Positions 20,675-29,325 of a stretch of 64,000 nt of DNA are shown piece after piece. A program made the translations under genes and the position numbers. How positions within the stretch are numbered: position 1 is the first letter of the stretch; each line of letters opens with the position of its first letter. A model generated the notes under the pieces. The model was not told the origin of the DNA and did no database searches. It was given only the letters and a program-made list of their open reading frames with translations. Where the stretch lies: positions 248,001-312,000 of the forward strand of contig NZ_JAIVEM010000027.1 in assembly GCF_020404765.1 (NCBI RefSeq). Direction: 5' to 3'. The DNA is from Paenibacillus sp. BJ-4. GTDB lineage: Bacteria; Bacillota; Bacilli; Paenibacillales; Paenibacillaceae.

Positions 20675-20909
20675 TCTGGGCACACTCCTAATTTCTCATA
20701 ATATATATCTAACTTAAATCCTTATTAACTTCCCAAACTACTGCAATTATAAAAATGATAGTGAATGATGTCAATATGTTTAAGTATGACCCCGCACTCA
20801 AAATACAGTACAATACGGATAAGACACTCATATCGGCAGATGCCCGCCGATCGGACAAGACACGATGAGTTCATTTTGTTCTCATTTGAATGAAAAAAGG
20901 AGCGTTACT

Positions 20910-21386
20910 ATGATTGGATCGTTTAAAAAAACGGATATTGCTTTGTTTGCCGCCTGGGTTGTAGCTTGTGTGGCTACATTAGGCAGTCTGTATCTCAGTG
21001 AGATTTTGGGGTATGAGCCTTGTAAGCTGTGCTGGTTTCAGCGCATTCTGATGTATCCCCTGACCCTTTTGCTCGGGATCGCTTATTTTCGGGGAGATAC
21101 GGGAATACGTCGTTATGTCATGCCGCTGGCTATCATTGGAGGCGCCATTTCGGCCTATCATTTTACGATTCAGCGTATCCATGCAGCTGCCAAAGCAGCT
21201 ACGCAAGCTTCAACCTCCTGCGGCAGAGTATCCTGTGAACAGGATTATCTGAACTGGTTTGATTTTATCACCATTCCTTTTCTCGCACTTATTGCCTTTA
21301 TCCTTATTATTGCAGCGATGGGTTATATGATGCGCCAGGAGAAAAAATCAGCTCAGGGAGAGGTACAAGCAGAGGATCTCGCATAA
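20910..21386 (+). CDS. bdbC: Disulfide oxidoreductase of the DsbB family
   Basis: A 158-residue membrane protein with four membrane segments. The quinone-linked cysteine pair is in EPCKLCWFQR (about 36-45), and a second pair in TSCGRVSC (about 105-112), as in BdbC, the DsbB-like partner that reoxidises a DsbA-like thiol oxidase. The usual partner bdbD is not next to it. AAGGAG lies before the ATG at 20910. Confidence 0.92.
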   Translation: MIGSFKKTDIALFAAWVVACVATLGSLYLSEILGYEPCKLCWFQRILMYPLTLLLGIAYFRGDTGIRRYVMPLAIIGGAISAYHFTIQRIHAAAKAATQASTSCGRVSCEQDYLNWFDFITIPFLALIAFILIIAAMGYMMRQEKKSAQGEVQAEDLA

Positions 21387-21552
21387 GCATAATAGAGACC
21401 CGATTATAGGGCCAGGTATCACCTTGAGGCGTATAATCCGCTTGTCGGAGGAAAGACTGTAACTAAATATATCCATTACATATGTGCTATAATAATAGAG
21501 GTTTGCAGTCTGTCCAACAACGCTTACATTCCTTATAAAGGGGGCCCAGTTC

Positions 21553-22032
21553 ATGTTTCATATCAGCACCCCAATTCTGCAATATGGCGCGACCTTCGGC
21601 ATGATTTTGATCGCTGTTTCGGCTATTTTTATCCGCATGAAGACAGGTCATCGCCCCGTTAACGCCAAAAAGATTATCATTCCTCCACTCGGCATGAGCA
21701 CCGGTTTTATGATGTTTGTCGTGCCGGAGGTACGGGTTCCCTCGCTTTGGGCGCTGGGCGCTTTTCTGATCGGCTGGTTTATCTTTTCCTATCCACTGAT
21801 CCGCAGCACCAAGTTTGAACTGCAAGAAGGGCAGGTTTTCGTGCAACGCTCGCGTACCTTCTTTTTTATCCTGATCAGCCTGCTGCTCGTCCGACTGCTG
21901 CTGCACGAGTTTATTCAGCATTACATTACCATTCCGCAGACAGCAGGGCTATTTTTCATATTAGCCTTCGGAACATTACTGCACTGGCGGCTACGTATGT
22001 ATTTTCAATATCGCGAATTTGTTCCGAGCTAG
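21553..22032 (+). CDS. ccdC: CcdC family membrane protein
   Basis: A 159-residue protein with four membrane segments, matching the CcdC (DUF1453) family through RMKTGHRPVNAKKIIIPPLGMSTG (split over residues 28-51), FSYPLIRSTKFE and HWRLRMYFQYREF. The family name comes from genes near cytochrome c maturation; the exact role is unproven. A GGGGG stretch precedes the ATG. It lies 166 bases after bdbC, fitting a redox or envelope theme. Confidence 0.9.
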   Translation: MFHISTPILQYGATFGMILIAVSAIFIRMKTGHRPVNAKKIIIPPLGMSTGFMMFVVPEVRVPSLWALGAFLIGWFIFSYPLIRSTKFELQEGQVFVQRSRTFFFILISLLLVRLLLHEFIQHYITIPQTAGLFFILAFGTLLHWRLRMYFQYREFVPS

Positions 22033-22092
22033 ACGTAAGCCCGCATCTGACCAACAGATACTTACATGCATCATGGCATGTTGCTGTATAGA

Positions 22093-22136
22093 CCAAAAAA
22101 GACACGTTCTCCCAGCAGAAGGGCGTGTCTTTTTGG
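22093..22136. terminator. Bidirectional terminator between ccdC and map
   Basis: CCAAAAAAGACACG and CGTGTCTTTTTGG form a stem with A/T runs on both sides. Confidence 0.85.
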
Positions 22137-22232
22137 TTTCTATTTGCATCGCACGTCAGAACATTCATTATTTTTCCCGCTTCAACTCATTCAAGCCGTT
22201 AATCTGTACGCTGCCCAGTCGCTGTCTGTTTC

Positions 22233-22979
22233 CTATTGCTGGGTCAAAATGATCGGGCCGTCCGCTGTAATAGCCAGCGTGTGCTCGTATTGCGCCGACA
22301 AGCCGCCGTCCAGCGTACGTGCGGTCCAGCCGTCCGCATCAATTTTACTGCGGTATGTTCCTGTGTTGAGCATCGGCTCAATCGTAATGACCATGCCTTC
22401 TTTCAGACGGGGTCCACGATGTGGTGGTCCATAGTGCGGAACCTGCGGTTGCTCATGCATTTCTTCTCCGATGCCGTGACCGATGAATTCGCGTACAACC
22501 GAGAAGCCCTCCGCTTCTGCATAGGTTTGAATCGCATGGGAAATATCCCCGATCCGGTTACCGATAACGGCCTGCTCGATCCCTTTGTACAGAGATTCCT
22601 TGGTGACGTCCAGCAGCTTTTGTGCCTGCTCAGACACATTACCTACTGCATACGACCAAGCGGAATCTGCCAGCCAGCCGTTCAGGTTCACAACCATGTC
22701 GATCGTCACGATGTCCCCGTCCTTCAACGGTGTCTTGTTCGGAAAGCCATGGCAAATCACATCGTTAGGTGACCCGCAGGTTGCAAACTGGTAGCCGTTG
22801 TAGCCCTTTTGCTCTGGCGTTGCGCCATGCTTTTTCATGAACGATTCCGCAAAGGCGTCAATTTCCAGTGTTGTAATGCCCGGCTTGATCATTTTGGCAA
22901 TTTCCCGGTGACAAGCAGCCAAAATCTCGCCAGCTTTTTTCATATTTTCAATTTGTTCTTTGGTTTTAATGATAATCAT
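22233..22979 (-). CDS. map: Methionine aminopeptidase, type I
   Basis: A 248-residue dimetal hydrolase that removes the initiator methionine. All metal ligands are visible: Asp in IVTIDMVV, Asp in LADSAWSY, His in EFIGHGIGEEMHEQP, Glu in TIEPM and Glu in AQYEHTLA. It stands alone rather than in the ribosomal-protein cluster, so it is probably a second copy in this genome (inference). AAGGAG lies eight bases before the ATG. Confidence 0.95.
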   Translation of the reverse strand: MIIIKTKEQIENMKKAGEILAACHREIAKMIKPGITTLEIDAFAESFMKKHGATPEQKGYNGYQFATCGSPNDVICHGFPNKTPLKDGDIVTIDMVVNLNGWLADSAWSYAVGNVSEQAQKLLDVTKESLYKGIEQAVIGNRIGDISHAIQTYAEAEGFSVVREFIGHGIGEEMHEQPQVPHYGPPHRGPRLKEGMVITIEPMLNTGTYRSKIDADGWTARTLDGGLSAQYEHTLAITADGPIILTQQ

Positions 22980-23088
22980 TAAACGGTCTCCTTCTTTTCC
23001 GTGTTCGTTCCACTTTTCACTGCTTCCTTTTGCTGCTTCTATTGTAACGCTAAAAGCAGCGAAATGGAACCGATGTCAATTGATATCG

Positions 23089-23118
23089 TTTACAAGTGTC
23101 TTAAACGGGGTATATAAT
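23089..23118 (+). promoter_or_regulatory. Promoter of the gluconate operon
   Basis: TTTACA (23089-23094) and TATAAT (23113-23118) are separated by 18 bases and lie directly upstream of the GntR-type operator. Confidence 0.75.
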
Positions 23119-23123
23119 ACCCG

Positions 23124-23141
23124 TAACTTGTATACAAGTAT
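23124..23141. promoter_or_regulatory. GntR-type operator
   Basis: ACTTGTATACAAGT is a perfect 14-bp palindrome in a context nearly identical to the B. subtilis gnt operator ATACTTGTATACAAGTAT. It covers the expected transcription start, so a gluconate-responsive GntR should repress here. Confidence 0.85.
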
Positions 23142-23331
23142 GCAAAGTCATTTCCAAGATAGCATATCCTATGAACTATCCAACAACCTGGTTACAGGGT
23201 GCATCCCTAGGGGAAAGATTGCTTGTGAACTCCGGCTTACGATTCACAACCATTGCACCTTTGCAAACGCTTTAAATCAGGGGAACACGCAGGAGTTATT
23301 CGAGTTTATTGAGGATGATAAGGAGGCATGA
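23140..23331 (+). pseudogene. gntR: Truncated gntR-like remnant (63 codons)
   Basis: An open stretch of 63 codons starts inside the operator and ends four bases before gntP. Its first half, with SYELSNNLVTGCIPRGK and IACELRLTI, resembles the start of the GntR winged helix (ELxxxIxxGxxxPGxxLxExxLA). The rest of the helix-turn-helix and the whole effector domain are missing, while the end (LFEFIEDDKEA) could be the original C-terminus. This fits an internal deletion of a gntR gene that once led the operon. No ribosome binding site is visible before its ATG. The assignment is inference. Confidence 0.5.
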
Positions 23332-23335
23332 CTTC

Positions 23336-24697
23336 ATGAACACACTATTCGGTTTGAGCCATAATGTTTCACTGCTCATATGGGCGCTAGTTACTGTCAT
23401 TCTTTTGATTTTGCTGATTGCCAAATTCAAATGGAATCCCTTCGTTTCACTGCTGCTCTCCTCCGTATTTCTCGGGCTGGTTAACGGGATGCCGGGACAT
23501 GAAGTCACTGCCTCTATTACCAAGGGACTGGGCGGCACGCTCGGCTCCATTGCTATCGTCATCGGACTCGGCACCATGCTTGGCAAAATGATGGCAGAAT
23601 CCGGCGGTGCCGAACGCATCGCGACTACACTGATGGATCGTTTTGGTGAAAAACACGTCCATTGGGCGATGATGATTGTAGGCTTTATCGTGGGAATTCC
23701 GGTATTTTTTGAGGTTGGTATTATTTTATTAATTCCCATCCTGTTCACGGTTGCCCGTAAAATGAATATGTCTCTGCTGAAAATCGGTATTCCAATGCTG
23801 GCAGGACTATCGACGGTACACGGCCTTTTACCACCCCACCCGGCTCCGATGATCGCGATTGAAGCCTTTAACGCCAATATTGGACGCACGATAGGATATG
23901 CACTCATCGTGGGCATCCCATCCGCCATTATTGCAGGCCCTGTCTTCGGCGCTTGGATTGGCAAAAGAATCATGGTCAGACCTTCCGAGAAGCTGGACGA
24001 GCAGTTCAGAAATACGACGGGACGGTCGTTGCCTCCTTTTTGGATTACTTTGTTCACCATTTTGTTACCTGTTATTCTAATGCTTAGCGGATCAGTCGCT
24101 GAAATTGTAGACCCGGCCAATACACATCCGCTCACTGTATTTTTCAAATTCATTGGTGATGAGGTTATGGCATTACTAATTGCGGCGGTGTTTTCTTTTT
24201 TCTCGCTAGGCTATGCACGTGGTCTAAAGAAAGAGGACTTGTCCCGTTTTACCAGTGAATGTCTGGCACCAACAGCCTCTATTATCTTAATTATCGGCAG
24301 CGGCGGTGCATTTAAAACCGTGCTGATTGACAGCGGCGTGGGTCAGGCCATAGCTGCAGTCGCTACAGGAGCGCATATGAACGTAATCGTATTTGCTTTT
24401 CTGGTCGCTGCGCTCATTCGTGTAGCCACCGGGTCCGCGACGGTCGCGATGACGACAGGCTCCGGTATTGTCGCACCTGTACTGGCACTCACACCCGGCG
24501 CGAATGTCGAGCTGGTCGTCCTGGCTACCGGGGCTGGATCGCTGATGCTGTCTCATGTGAATGATGCCGGTTTTTGGATGATCAAGGAATTTTTCAATAT
24601 GACCGTTCCGCAGACTCTAAAATCATGGACCGTTATGGAAACCATCCTCTCCCTGGTCGCTTTCGGTTTGATTATGCTGCTAAGTGTGTTAATTTAA
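23336..24697 (+). CDS. gntP: Gluconate permease
   Basis: A 453-residue GntP-family proton symporter with 12-14 membrane segments. Typical blocks are GLGTMLGKMMAESGGAERIA, HGLLPPHPAPMIAIEAFNAN, GSGGAFKTVLIDSGVG, RVATGSATVAMTTGSGIVAP and SHVNDAGFWMIKEFF (each spread along the protein). AAGGAGG lies nine bases before the ATG at 23336. With gntK it imports and phosphorylates gluconate. Confidence 0.94.
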   Translation: MNTLFGLSHNVSLLIWALVTVILLILLIAKFKWNPFVSLLLSSVFLGLVNGMPGHEVTASITKGLGGTLGSIAIVIGLGTMLGKMMAESGGAERIATTLMDRFGEKHVHWAMMIVGFIVGIPVFFEVGIILLIPILFTVARKMNMSLLKIGIPMLAGLSTVHGLLPPHPAPMIAIEAFNANIGRTIGYALIVGIPSAIIAGPVFGAWIGKRIMVRPSEKLDEQFRNTTGRSLPPFWITLFTILLPVILMLSGSVAEIVDPANTHPLTVFFKFIGDEVMALLIAAVFSFFSLGYARGLKKEDLSRFTSECLAPTASIILIIGSGGAFKTVLIDSGVGQAIAAVATGAHMNVIVFAFLVAALIRVATGSATVAMTTGSGIVAPVLALTPGANVELVVLATGAGSLMLSHVNDAGFWMIKEFFNMTVPQTLKSWTVMETILSLVAFGLIMLLSVLI

Positions 24698-24738
24698 CGA
24701 TAATGAGCTAATAACGGTAAGTGAAGGGGAGATTGACT

Positions 24739-26292
24739 ATGACAGACACCCGATACATGATCGGCGTCGATATCGGTACGACTAGTACCAAGGCAGTGCT
24801 TTTTGAAGAAAACGGCAATATTGCCGCCCAGCATCATGTAGGCTACCCGCTGCATACACCTGAGCCCGATGCAGCGGAACAGGACCCGGAGGATATTTTC
24901 AATGCCGTTGTGACAACGGTGCAGGAGGTCATGAAGCAAAGCGGAGTACCAGCCGAGCATGTACTCTTCGTCTCTTTCAGCTCAGCCATGCATAGCGTAC
25001 TGGCGGTGGACAAGAACGGCAAGCCGTTGACCGCCTCCATCACCTGGGCAGATAACCGCAGCGCCAAATGGGCTGAAGCGCTCAAGCATAAGTACAACGG
25101 ACACGACATTTACTTACGCACAGGGACGCCCGTTCACCCCATGTCACCGCTGACGAAGCTGATGTGGATTACACGGGATTTACCGGATGTTGCAGCTCAA
25201 ACGTACAAATTCATCTCCATTAAAGAATATGTATTCGCCCGGTTATTCCAGCAATATGTCGTGGATCATTCGATTGCATCCGCTACGGGTCTTATGAATT
25301 TGCAGCAGCTGGATTGGGACGAGGAAGCGCTGCGCATTGCAGGTATAACGAAAGAACAGCTATCCGAGCTGGTGCCGACGACTCATGTACTGCAAGGGCT
25401 GGACAAGAACTACGCCCATGACATGGGCCTACTGGAAACGACTCCTTTTGTTATTGGGGCCAGTGACGGTGTCTTGTCCAACCTCGGTGTGAATGCAATC
25501 AAACCGGGGGTTGTGGCTGTCACAATCGGCACCAGCGGGGCCATCCGTACCGTGGTTGATCAGCCGCTGACCGATGCCAAGGGACGTTTTTTCTGTTACG
25601 CATTGACCGAAAAGCAGTGGGTGATCGGTGGCCCGGTGAACAACGGCGGGATTGTGTTCCGCTGGATCCGGGATGAATTTGCAGCCTCCGAGGTGGAAAC
25701 TGCCAAGCGATTGGGGATCGATCCGTATCATGTACTGACCCAAATCGCGGAACAGGTACGTCCCGGCTCGGACGGCCTGCTTTTCCTTCCGTATTTATCC
25801 GGTGAACGTGCACCTCTGTGGGACCCGAATGCACGCGGCTCTTTCTTCGGCCTATCCCTGCGCCACAAAAAGGAGCATATGATTCGCGCCGCACTGGAAG
25901 GGGTACTGTTCAACCTGTACACGGTCATGCTGGCTATGGAAGAGGTCATCGGCAGGCCGTCGGTCATTCACGCTACTGGCGGATTCGCACGCTCTGAGCT
26001 GTGGCGTCAGCTCATGGCAGATATTTTCGACCAGGAGGTCATTATCCCCGAAAGTCTGGAAAGCTCCTGTCTGGGCGCAGCTATTCTGGGCTTATATGCA
26101 CTGGGACGGATTGATTCGCTGGACGCAGTCTCCGATATGATCGGCACCACTCACCAGCATAAGCCTGTGGCAGAGCATGTAGATATATACCGTGATTTAC
26201 TGCCGATTTATATCCGCATCTCGCGTAAGTTTGAAGAAGAGTTCAAGGATATTGCGGAGTTTCAGAACAAGTCCCTACAAGCCTCAAATTAA
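24739..26292 (+). CDS. gntK: Gluconokinase (FGGY family)
   Basis: A 517-residue sugar kinase. The N-terminal phosphate loop GVDIGTTSTKAVLF is at about residues 10-23, VSFSSAMHS follows, the second domain has VAVTIGTSGAIR, and the C-terminal part carries GGFARSELWRQLMADIF. It phosphorylates gluconate to 6-phosphogluconate for the pentose phosphate pathway. AAGGGGAG precedes the ATG at 24739. gntZ, which follows in B. subtilis, is absent here. Confidence 0.93.
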   Translation: MTDTRYMIGVDIGTTSTKAVLFEENGNIAAQHHVGYPLHTPEPDAAEQDPEDIFNAVVTTVQEVMKQSGVPAEHVLFVSFSSAMHSVLAVDKNGKPLTASITWADNRSAKWAEALKHKYNGHDIYLRTGTPVHPMSPLTKLMWITRDLPDVAAQTYKFISIKEYVFARLFQQYVVDHSIASATGLMNLQQLDWDEEALRIAGITKEQLSELVPTTHVLQGLDKNYAHDMGLLETTPFVIGASDGVLSNLGVNAIKPGVVAVTIGTSGAIRTVVDQPLTDAKGRFFCYALTEKQWVIGGPVNNGGIVFRWIRDEFAASEVETAKRLGIDPYHVLTQIAEQVRPGSDGLLFLPYLSGERAPLWDPNARGSFFGLSLRHKKEHMIRAALEGVLFNLYTVMLAMEEVIGRPSVIHATGGFARSELWRQLMADIFDQEVIIPESLESSCLGAAILGLYALGRIDSLDAVSDMIGTTHQHKPVAEHVDIYRDLLPIYIRISRKFEEEFKDIAEFQNKSLQASN

Positions 26293-26398
26293 TGGAACCT
26301 GTTACAGCATTGTGGCGTATTACCGTTTCATAAGAACCTGTCTATGTCAGTTAATGATATAAAAAATCACTGGACAGGATAAGAAGGAGGATTAGACG

Positions 26399-26578
26399 AT
26401 GCTCAAAAAAATACTGCACCGCCTGCTACATTCCACCTCTCATTCTCATAAGCGGCGATACAGCAGCTCAGATCGTTATTACGACCGTAGACGCCATTCT
26501 TCATCAGACGGTTACAGAAACAGCCATAACGGTCACCGATATTACAAGGACAAACGCCGTCACTACTCCAGTTCCTAG
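26399..26578 (+). CDS. Small basic Arg/His/Tyr/Ser-rich protein (59 aa)
   Basis: A short gene with a perfect AAGGAGG (26384-26390) eight bases before ATG. After a hydrophobic N-terminal LKKILHRLLH, the product is almost wholly Arg, Lys, His, Tyr, Ser and Asp, with pieces such as RRYSSSDRYYDRRRH and GHRYYKDKRRHYSSS. Such a composition suggests nucleic-acid or spore-coat association, but no family is recognised. Tandem hairpins follow it. Confidence 0.65.
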   Translation: MLKKILHRLLHSTSHSHKRRYSSSDRYYDRRRHSSSDGYRNSHNGHRYYKDKRRHYSSS

Positions 26579-26631
26579 CCAAGTAACAAAAAACGATGAC
26601 GGAATAGAATGTCACACAGGAAGCAAGCCAC

Positions 26632-26691
26632 GGGCTTCTTCAAGCCCTATAAAGCGAAGACCCTTCTCAACACGGGCCTTCGCTTTATTGT
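26632..26691. terminator. Tandem hairpins, probable terminator
   Basis: GGGCTT..AAGCCC is followed by the 11-bp stem ATAAAGCGAAG / CTTCGCTTTAT and a short T-rich run, after the 59-aa gene. Confidence 0.7.
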
Positions 26692-26755
26692 TGTACATCC
26701 TTCGTTATGCAGGACAACATCTGTGCATTTTAAAGGAAATCGGCTATGACCGAAA

Positions 26756-26875
26756 TTACAGAAACAGGGTTTTGGATATAATCACCAACAAAATGAACAG
26801 AACCAGAATTGCTCCTATAGAGGTCCAGGCTCCTACGCCGTAATGCATACCGCCTACTCCACACATATGACTCAT
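26756..26875 (-). CDS. YjcZ-family sporulation microprotein (39 aa)
   Basis: A 39-residue protein: a Gly/His/Cys-containing head (MSHMCGVGGMHYGVGAW) and one membrane helix with ILVLFILLVIIS. This matches the YjcZ/SscA-type small proteins of endospore formers, which share a Gly-rich head and the FILLVII helix. AAGGAG lies eight bases before the ATG. Members are linked to spore assembly. Confidence 0.82.
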   Translation of the reverse strand: MSHMCGVGGMHYGVGAWTSIGAILVLFILLVIISKTLFL

Positions 26876-26990
26876 TTACAACACTCCTTTCGCTCATTTA
26901 CAGGATCATTGTATGTAGACCTGGTCAAATGCGTAAGGGGGCATTCCCCCATTTTTACGGCGAATACCTGGCTATCTTTATGGACTGGTA

Positions 26991-27812
26991 TTACGGATTA
27001 ACCTCAAGCTGAAGCAATGCTTCCTCCAGCTCCAGTATAAATTGCCGGCTATGTTCATACCGCGGACCCATCTGAAAAAGCCGCTCCAGCATACGACGCA
27101 CAGGTGGACTCAGCTTCAATTCCTCCTGCCAGCTTCCCGATGGTTGATCCGGCTGAGGCTCGTAGCTGCTATACAGCATAAAAAGCATCAAGTGGCCGAC
27201 ATCATACAAATCGCTATAGACAGCGACGTCCTGCCGCTCAGATGCGCGCTTGTCCAGCATGGATTCAGTGAATACATCCTCCTGTCGTTCTCCTACCGCC
27301 AGCGCAAGACCAAAGTCGATCAAGTATAGTTTCCCTTCTCGATGAAGCACATTCGGTATCCGGATATCCCGATGGATATAGCCACGTTCATGCACATGCA
27401 TAACCCGCTCCATCAGCTCCAGCATGTAGACGATGCATTCCCGTTCTGTAAAAGAACGCTCCTCTTCAAATATAAGCTCCTCCAGTGTCCTACCCGAGAT
27501 ATATTCCATGACCAGGTACATTCCTTTCGGAGGCTCTACCCTTTCGAGCAGCTTCGGGATATAGGGATGGTCCATCTGCTGCATGATATCGGCCTCACGC
27601 TGCAGCAGCTGAACTGCCTTCGCCCGCTTGCTCGGTCTGGGCAGCTTGACCGCTACCTCCTGCCCACTCTGTCCGTCCTGACAGAGATAGGTCAGACCAT
27701 AGCTGCCCATGCCCAGCAGCGAAAGAATACGATAACGTTCGTTGAGTATATCGCCAGGCTGTTTCGGGTAATCGATCCATGATTGATAAGCGTTTCGCAA
27801 CCAAGCAAACAT
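26991..27812 (-). CDS. Hanks-type serine/threonine protein kinase (PrkD/YbdM-like)
   Basis: A 273-residue soluble kinase. Seen: Gly-rich loop LGMGSYGLTYL (about 34-44), the ATP Lys in VAVKLPRP, the catalytic loop HRDIRIPN, and LIDFGLA with the Mg-binding Asp. It has no membrane helix or PASTA repeats, unlike PrkC, and its size fits the YbdM group. The catalytic loop carries Arg in place of the usual Lys of HRDLKxxN. The MerR/coiled-coil gene lies upstream on the same strand, 158 bases away. Confidence 0.88.
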   Translation of the reverse strand: MFAWLRNAYQSWIDYPKQPGDILNERYRILSLLGMGSYGLTYLCQDGQSGQEVAVKLPRPSKRAKAVQLLQREADIMQQMDHPYIPKLLERVEPPKGMYLVMEYISGRTLEELIFEEERSFTERECIVYMLELMERVMHVHERGYIHRDIRIPNVLHREGKLYLIDFGLALAVGERQEDVFTESMLDKRASERQDVAVYSDLYDVGHLMLFMLYSSYEPQPDQPSGSWQEELKLSPPVRRMLERLFQMGPRYEHSRQFILELEEALLQLEVNP

Positions 27813-27916
27813 TCTTCTGCCCTTTCCTATACACGCCGCGTCAAACCTCTCTCTATGCGACCTGTTCTCTTATTCTTTTGTTCTTGTATGCCACCATTAT
27901 ACCACCACAATAAAGA

Positions 27917-27942
27917 CCATCAGAGCCGGGACGGTCTGATGG
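27917..27942 (-). terminator. Possible terminator of the MerR/coiled-coil gene
   Basis: CCATCAGA / TCTGATGG form a short stem downstream of the minus-strand gene, followed on that strand by TCTTTATT. It is weak. Confidence 0.4.
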
Positions 27943-27970
27943 CCTTATCAGAAAAACAGAAAAATAAGGG

Positions 27971-28792
27971 TTATGCCTCTCTACGTCTGCGCGGCGCCAA
28001 CCCGAGCCAGGATAGCAGCGAACTGCGCGATTTGCGCTGTCTGCCCTGATAGGTGCGCAAATTGGTGATTAACTGTCGATCCCGTTCCTCATCAGCCCGT
28101 TCTTTCATCCAGCGTTTTTGATCCTCCAGTTGGTTAGAAAGGCTAATATTTTTTTCCACCAAACGGCTATGCTCCGCTTCCAGCTCTTCCAGGCGACTTC
28201 GCATCTCCAGCAAGGCACTTTGCACCATATCCTGCATCTGCGTCAATTCTTGTGGCTCTATGGGCTCCTGCGTTTGTACTGATACAGGTGCTTGTTCCAG
28301 TCTGTGCTCAATGGTTAGCGCCAACGTCTGATACGGCTCCTGTGCCTGTAGCTGCACCGGTACCTCTGACAGCTCCTGTACATTGATTTCCTCCTGTAAG
28401 CCTGCCGACTCCAGGGTAGCAACGGCTTGCGCCTGTATCACATGCGCATCCCTGCCCTCAGCCGCCGCCAATATCTCCTCCCAGGTTGCAGTCAATGATT
28501 CCGCATCCGAGACGGGCGGCAAACGGAATTCTTCTTCCACGATTGGGAATGGTGCGGTCACCCTTTCAAGCACCGCCTGTACTGCCTGATCCATCGTCAT
28601 ATGATCTTCACGCAGCGCTTTTCGCATTACCCTTAAGCACTCTATATCTTCTGGACTGAACATTCTCGACTGGTTCGCGGAACGCTGAAACACATAGCCC
28701 TGCTCCTCCAGCGCTGCCGCATATTTACGAAGGGTACTTGCCCCGATTTCCAACTGTCTGGCCGCTTCCATCGTCGATTTGCTTTCTTCCAT
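27971..28792 (-). CDS. MerR-type HTH protein with a long coiled coil (RacA-like layout)
   Basis: A 273-residue protein. Residues about 5-65 form a MerR-type winged helix: AARQLEIGASTLRKYAAALEEQGY followed by NQSRMFSPEDIECLR. The middle is acidic and Gln-rich, and residues about 190-245 (LLEMRSRLEELEAEHSRLVEK and on) form a coiled coil, ending in a very basic tail (RKSRSSLL, RRRREA). The layout recalls the chromosome-anchoring protein RacA, but orthology is not shown. GGAGG lies nine bases before the ATG. Confidence 0.75.
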   Translation of the reverse strand: MEESKSTMEAARQLEIGASTLRKYAAALEEQGYVFQRSANQSRMFSPEDIECLRVMRKALREDHMTMDQAVQAVLERVTAPFPIVEEEFRLPPVSDAESLTATWEEILAAAEGRDAHVIQAQAVATLESAGLQEEINVQELSEVPVQLQAQEPYQTLALTIEHRLEQAPVSVQTQEPIEPQELTQMQDMVQSALLEMRSRLEELEAEHSRLVEKNISLSNQLEDQKRWMKERADEERDRQLITNLRTYQGRQRKSRSSLLSWLGLAPRRRREA

Positions 28793-29325
28793 TGATCATT
28801 ACCTCCCCGGATGGTATGGAAAGAAATAAGCTTGTATATGTACAATTCGCGGAATCAAATGGAAACCCTTTGGCAAAAAAGTTCTAATATTGCGGACTGC
28901 TAGGAACCTTTGTCATCACCCGCGATTTTTAAAAAATGCAAAAAACGACACGGCGGCGTTGCTTGGGATCTATGCAATTTTAGAGCTTTTCAAAACGTCA
29001 CGTAAATGTCATATTTCCAGTGTTTTGATGGCATTATTCCTTCCATTGAAACAATGTATTTTTTAATTTATATAGATATTGCTTTAAAAAGGAATTGAAC
29101 CAGCTTATCCTGTATTCCAGCAAAAACGTCGTTTAATTCACGCCTATGCTACGCTTCACCATAAAAAACATCTCTATTTCCAGTTACTTTTTCATCTTGC
29201 AGCATGAAGGTAAAACAATGGATATTTTCAAAAGATCAGCAATATGTTATGTTATGTAACGTAAAATGGATTTCAGACATAATTTGTAGCATATTAACGT
29301 TCACTGGAACGAGGAGGAAACATAA
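28793..29325. other. AT-rich divergent intergenic region
   Basis: This 530-base stretch between the divergent MerR-like and ldh genes has no convincing gene. It holds promoter-like AT-rich DNA, a TATGTTATGTTATGTAACG tract near 29250, and a small inverted repeat CGTTC-actg-GAACG at 29298-29311 beside the ldh ribosome binding site. I saw no Rex-type site. Confidence 0.5.

Noticed and set aside
20820-20860. Hairpin ATCGGC..GCCGAT before bdbC as a terminator
   Set aside because: It has no T run on either strand and lies upstream of a gene, so it is not a convincing terminator.
23296-24153. A 285-codon minus-strand frame opposite gntP
   Set aside because: Its translation is Ser/Pro/Ile/Thr-rich, as usual for the reverse complement of a membrane protein gene; no start signal.
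29281-29325. Possible Rex-type redox operator before ldh
   Set aside because: No TTGTGAA..TTCACAA pattern could be found; only a 5-bp inverted repeat next to the ribosome binding site.
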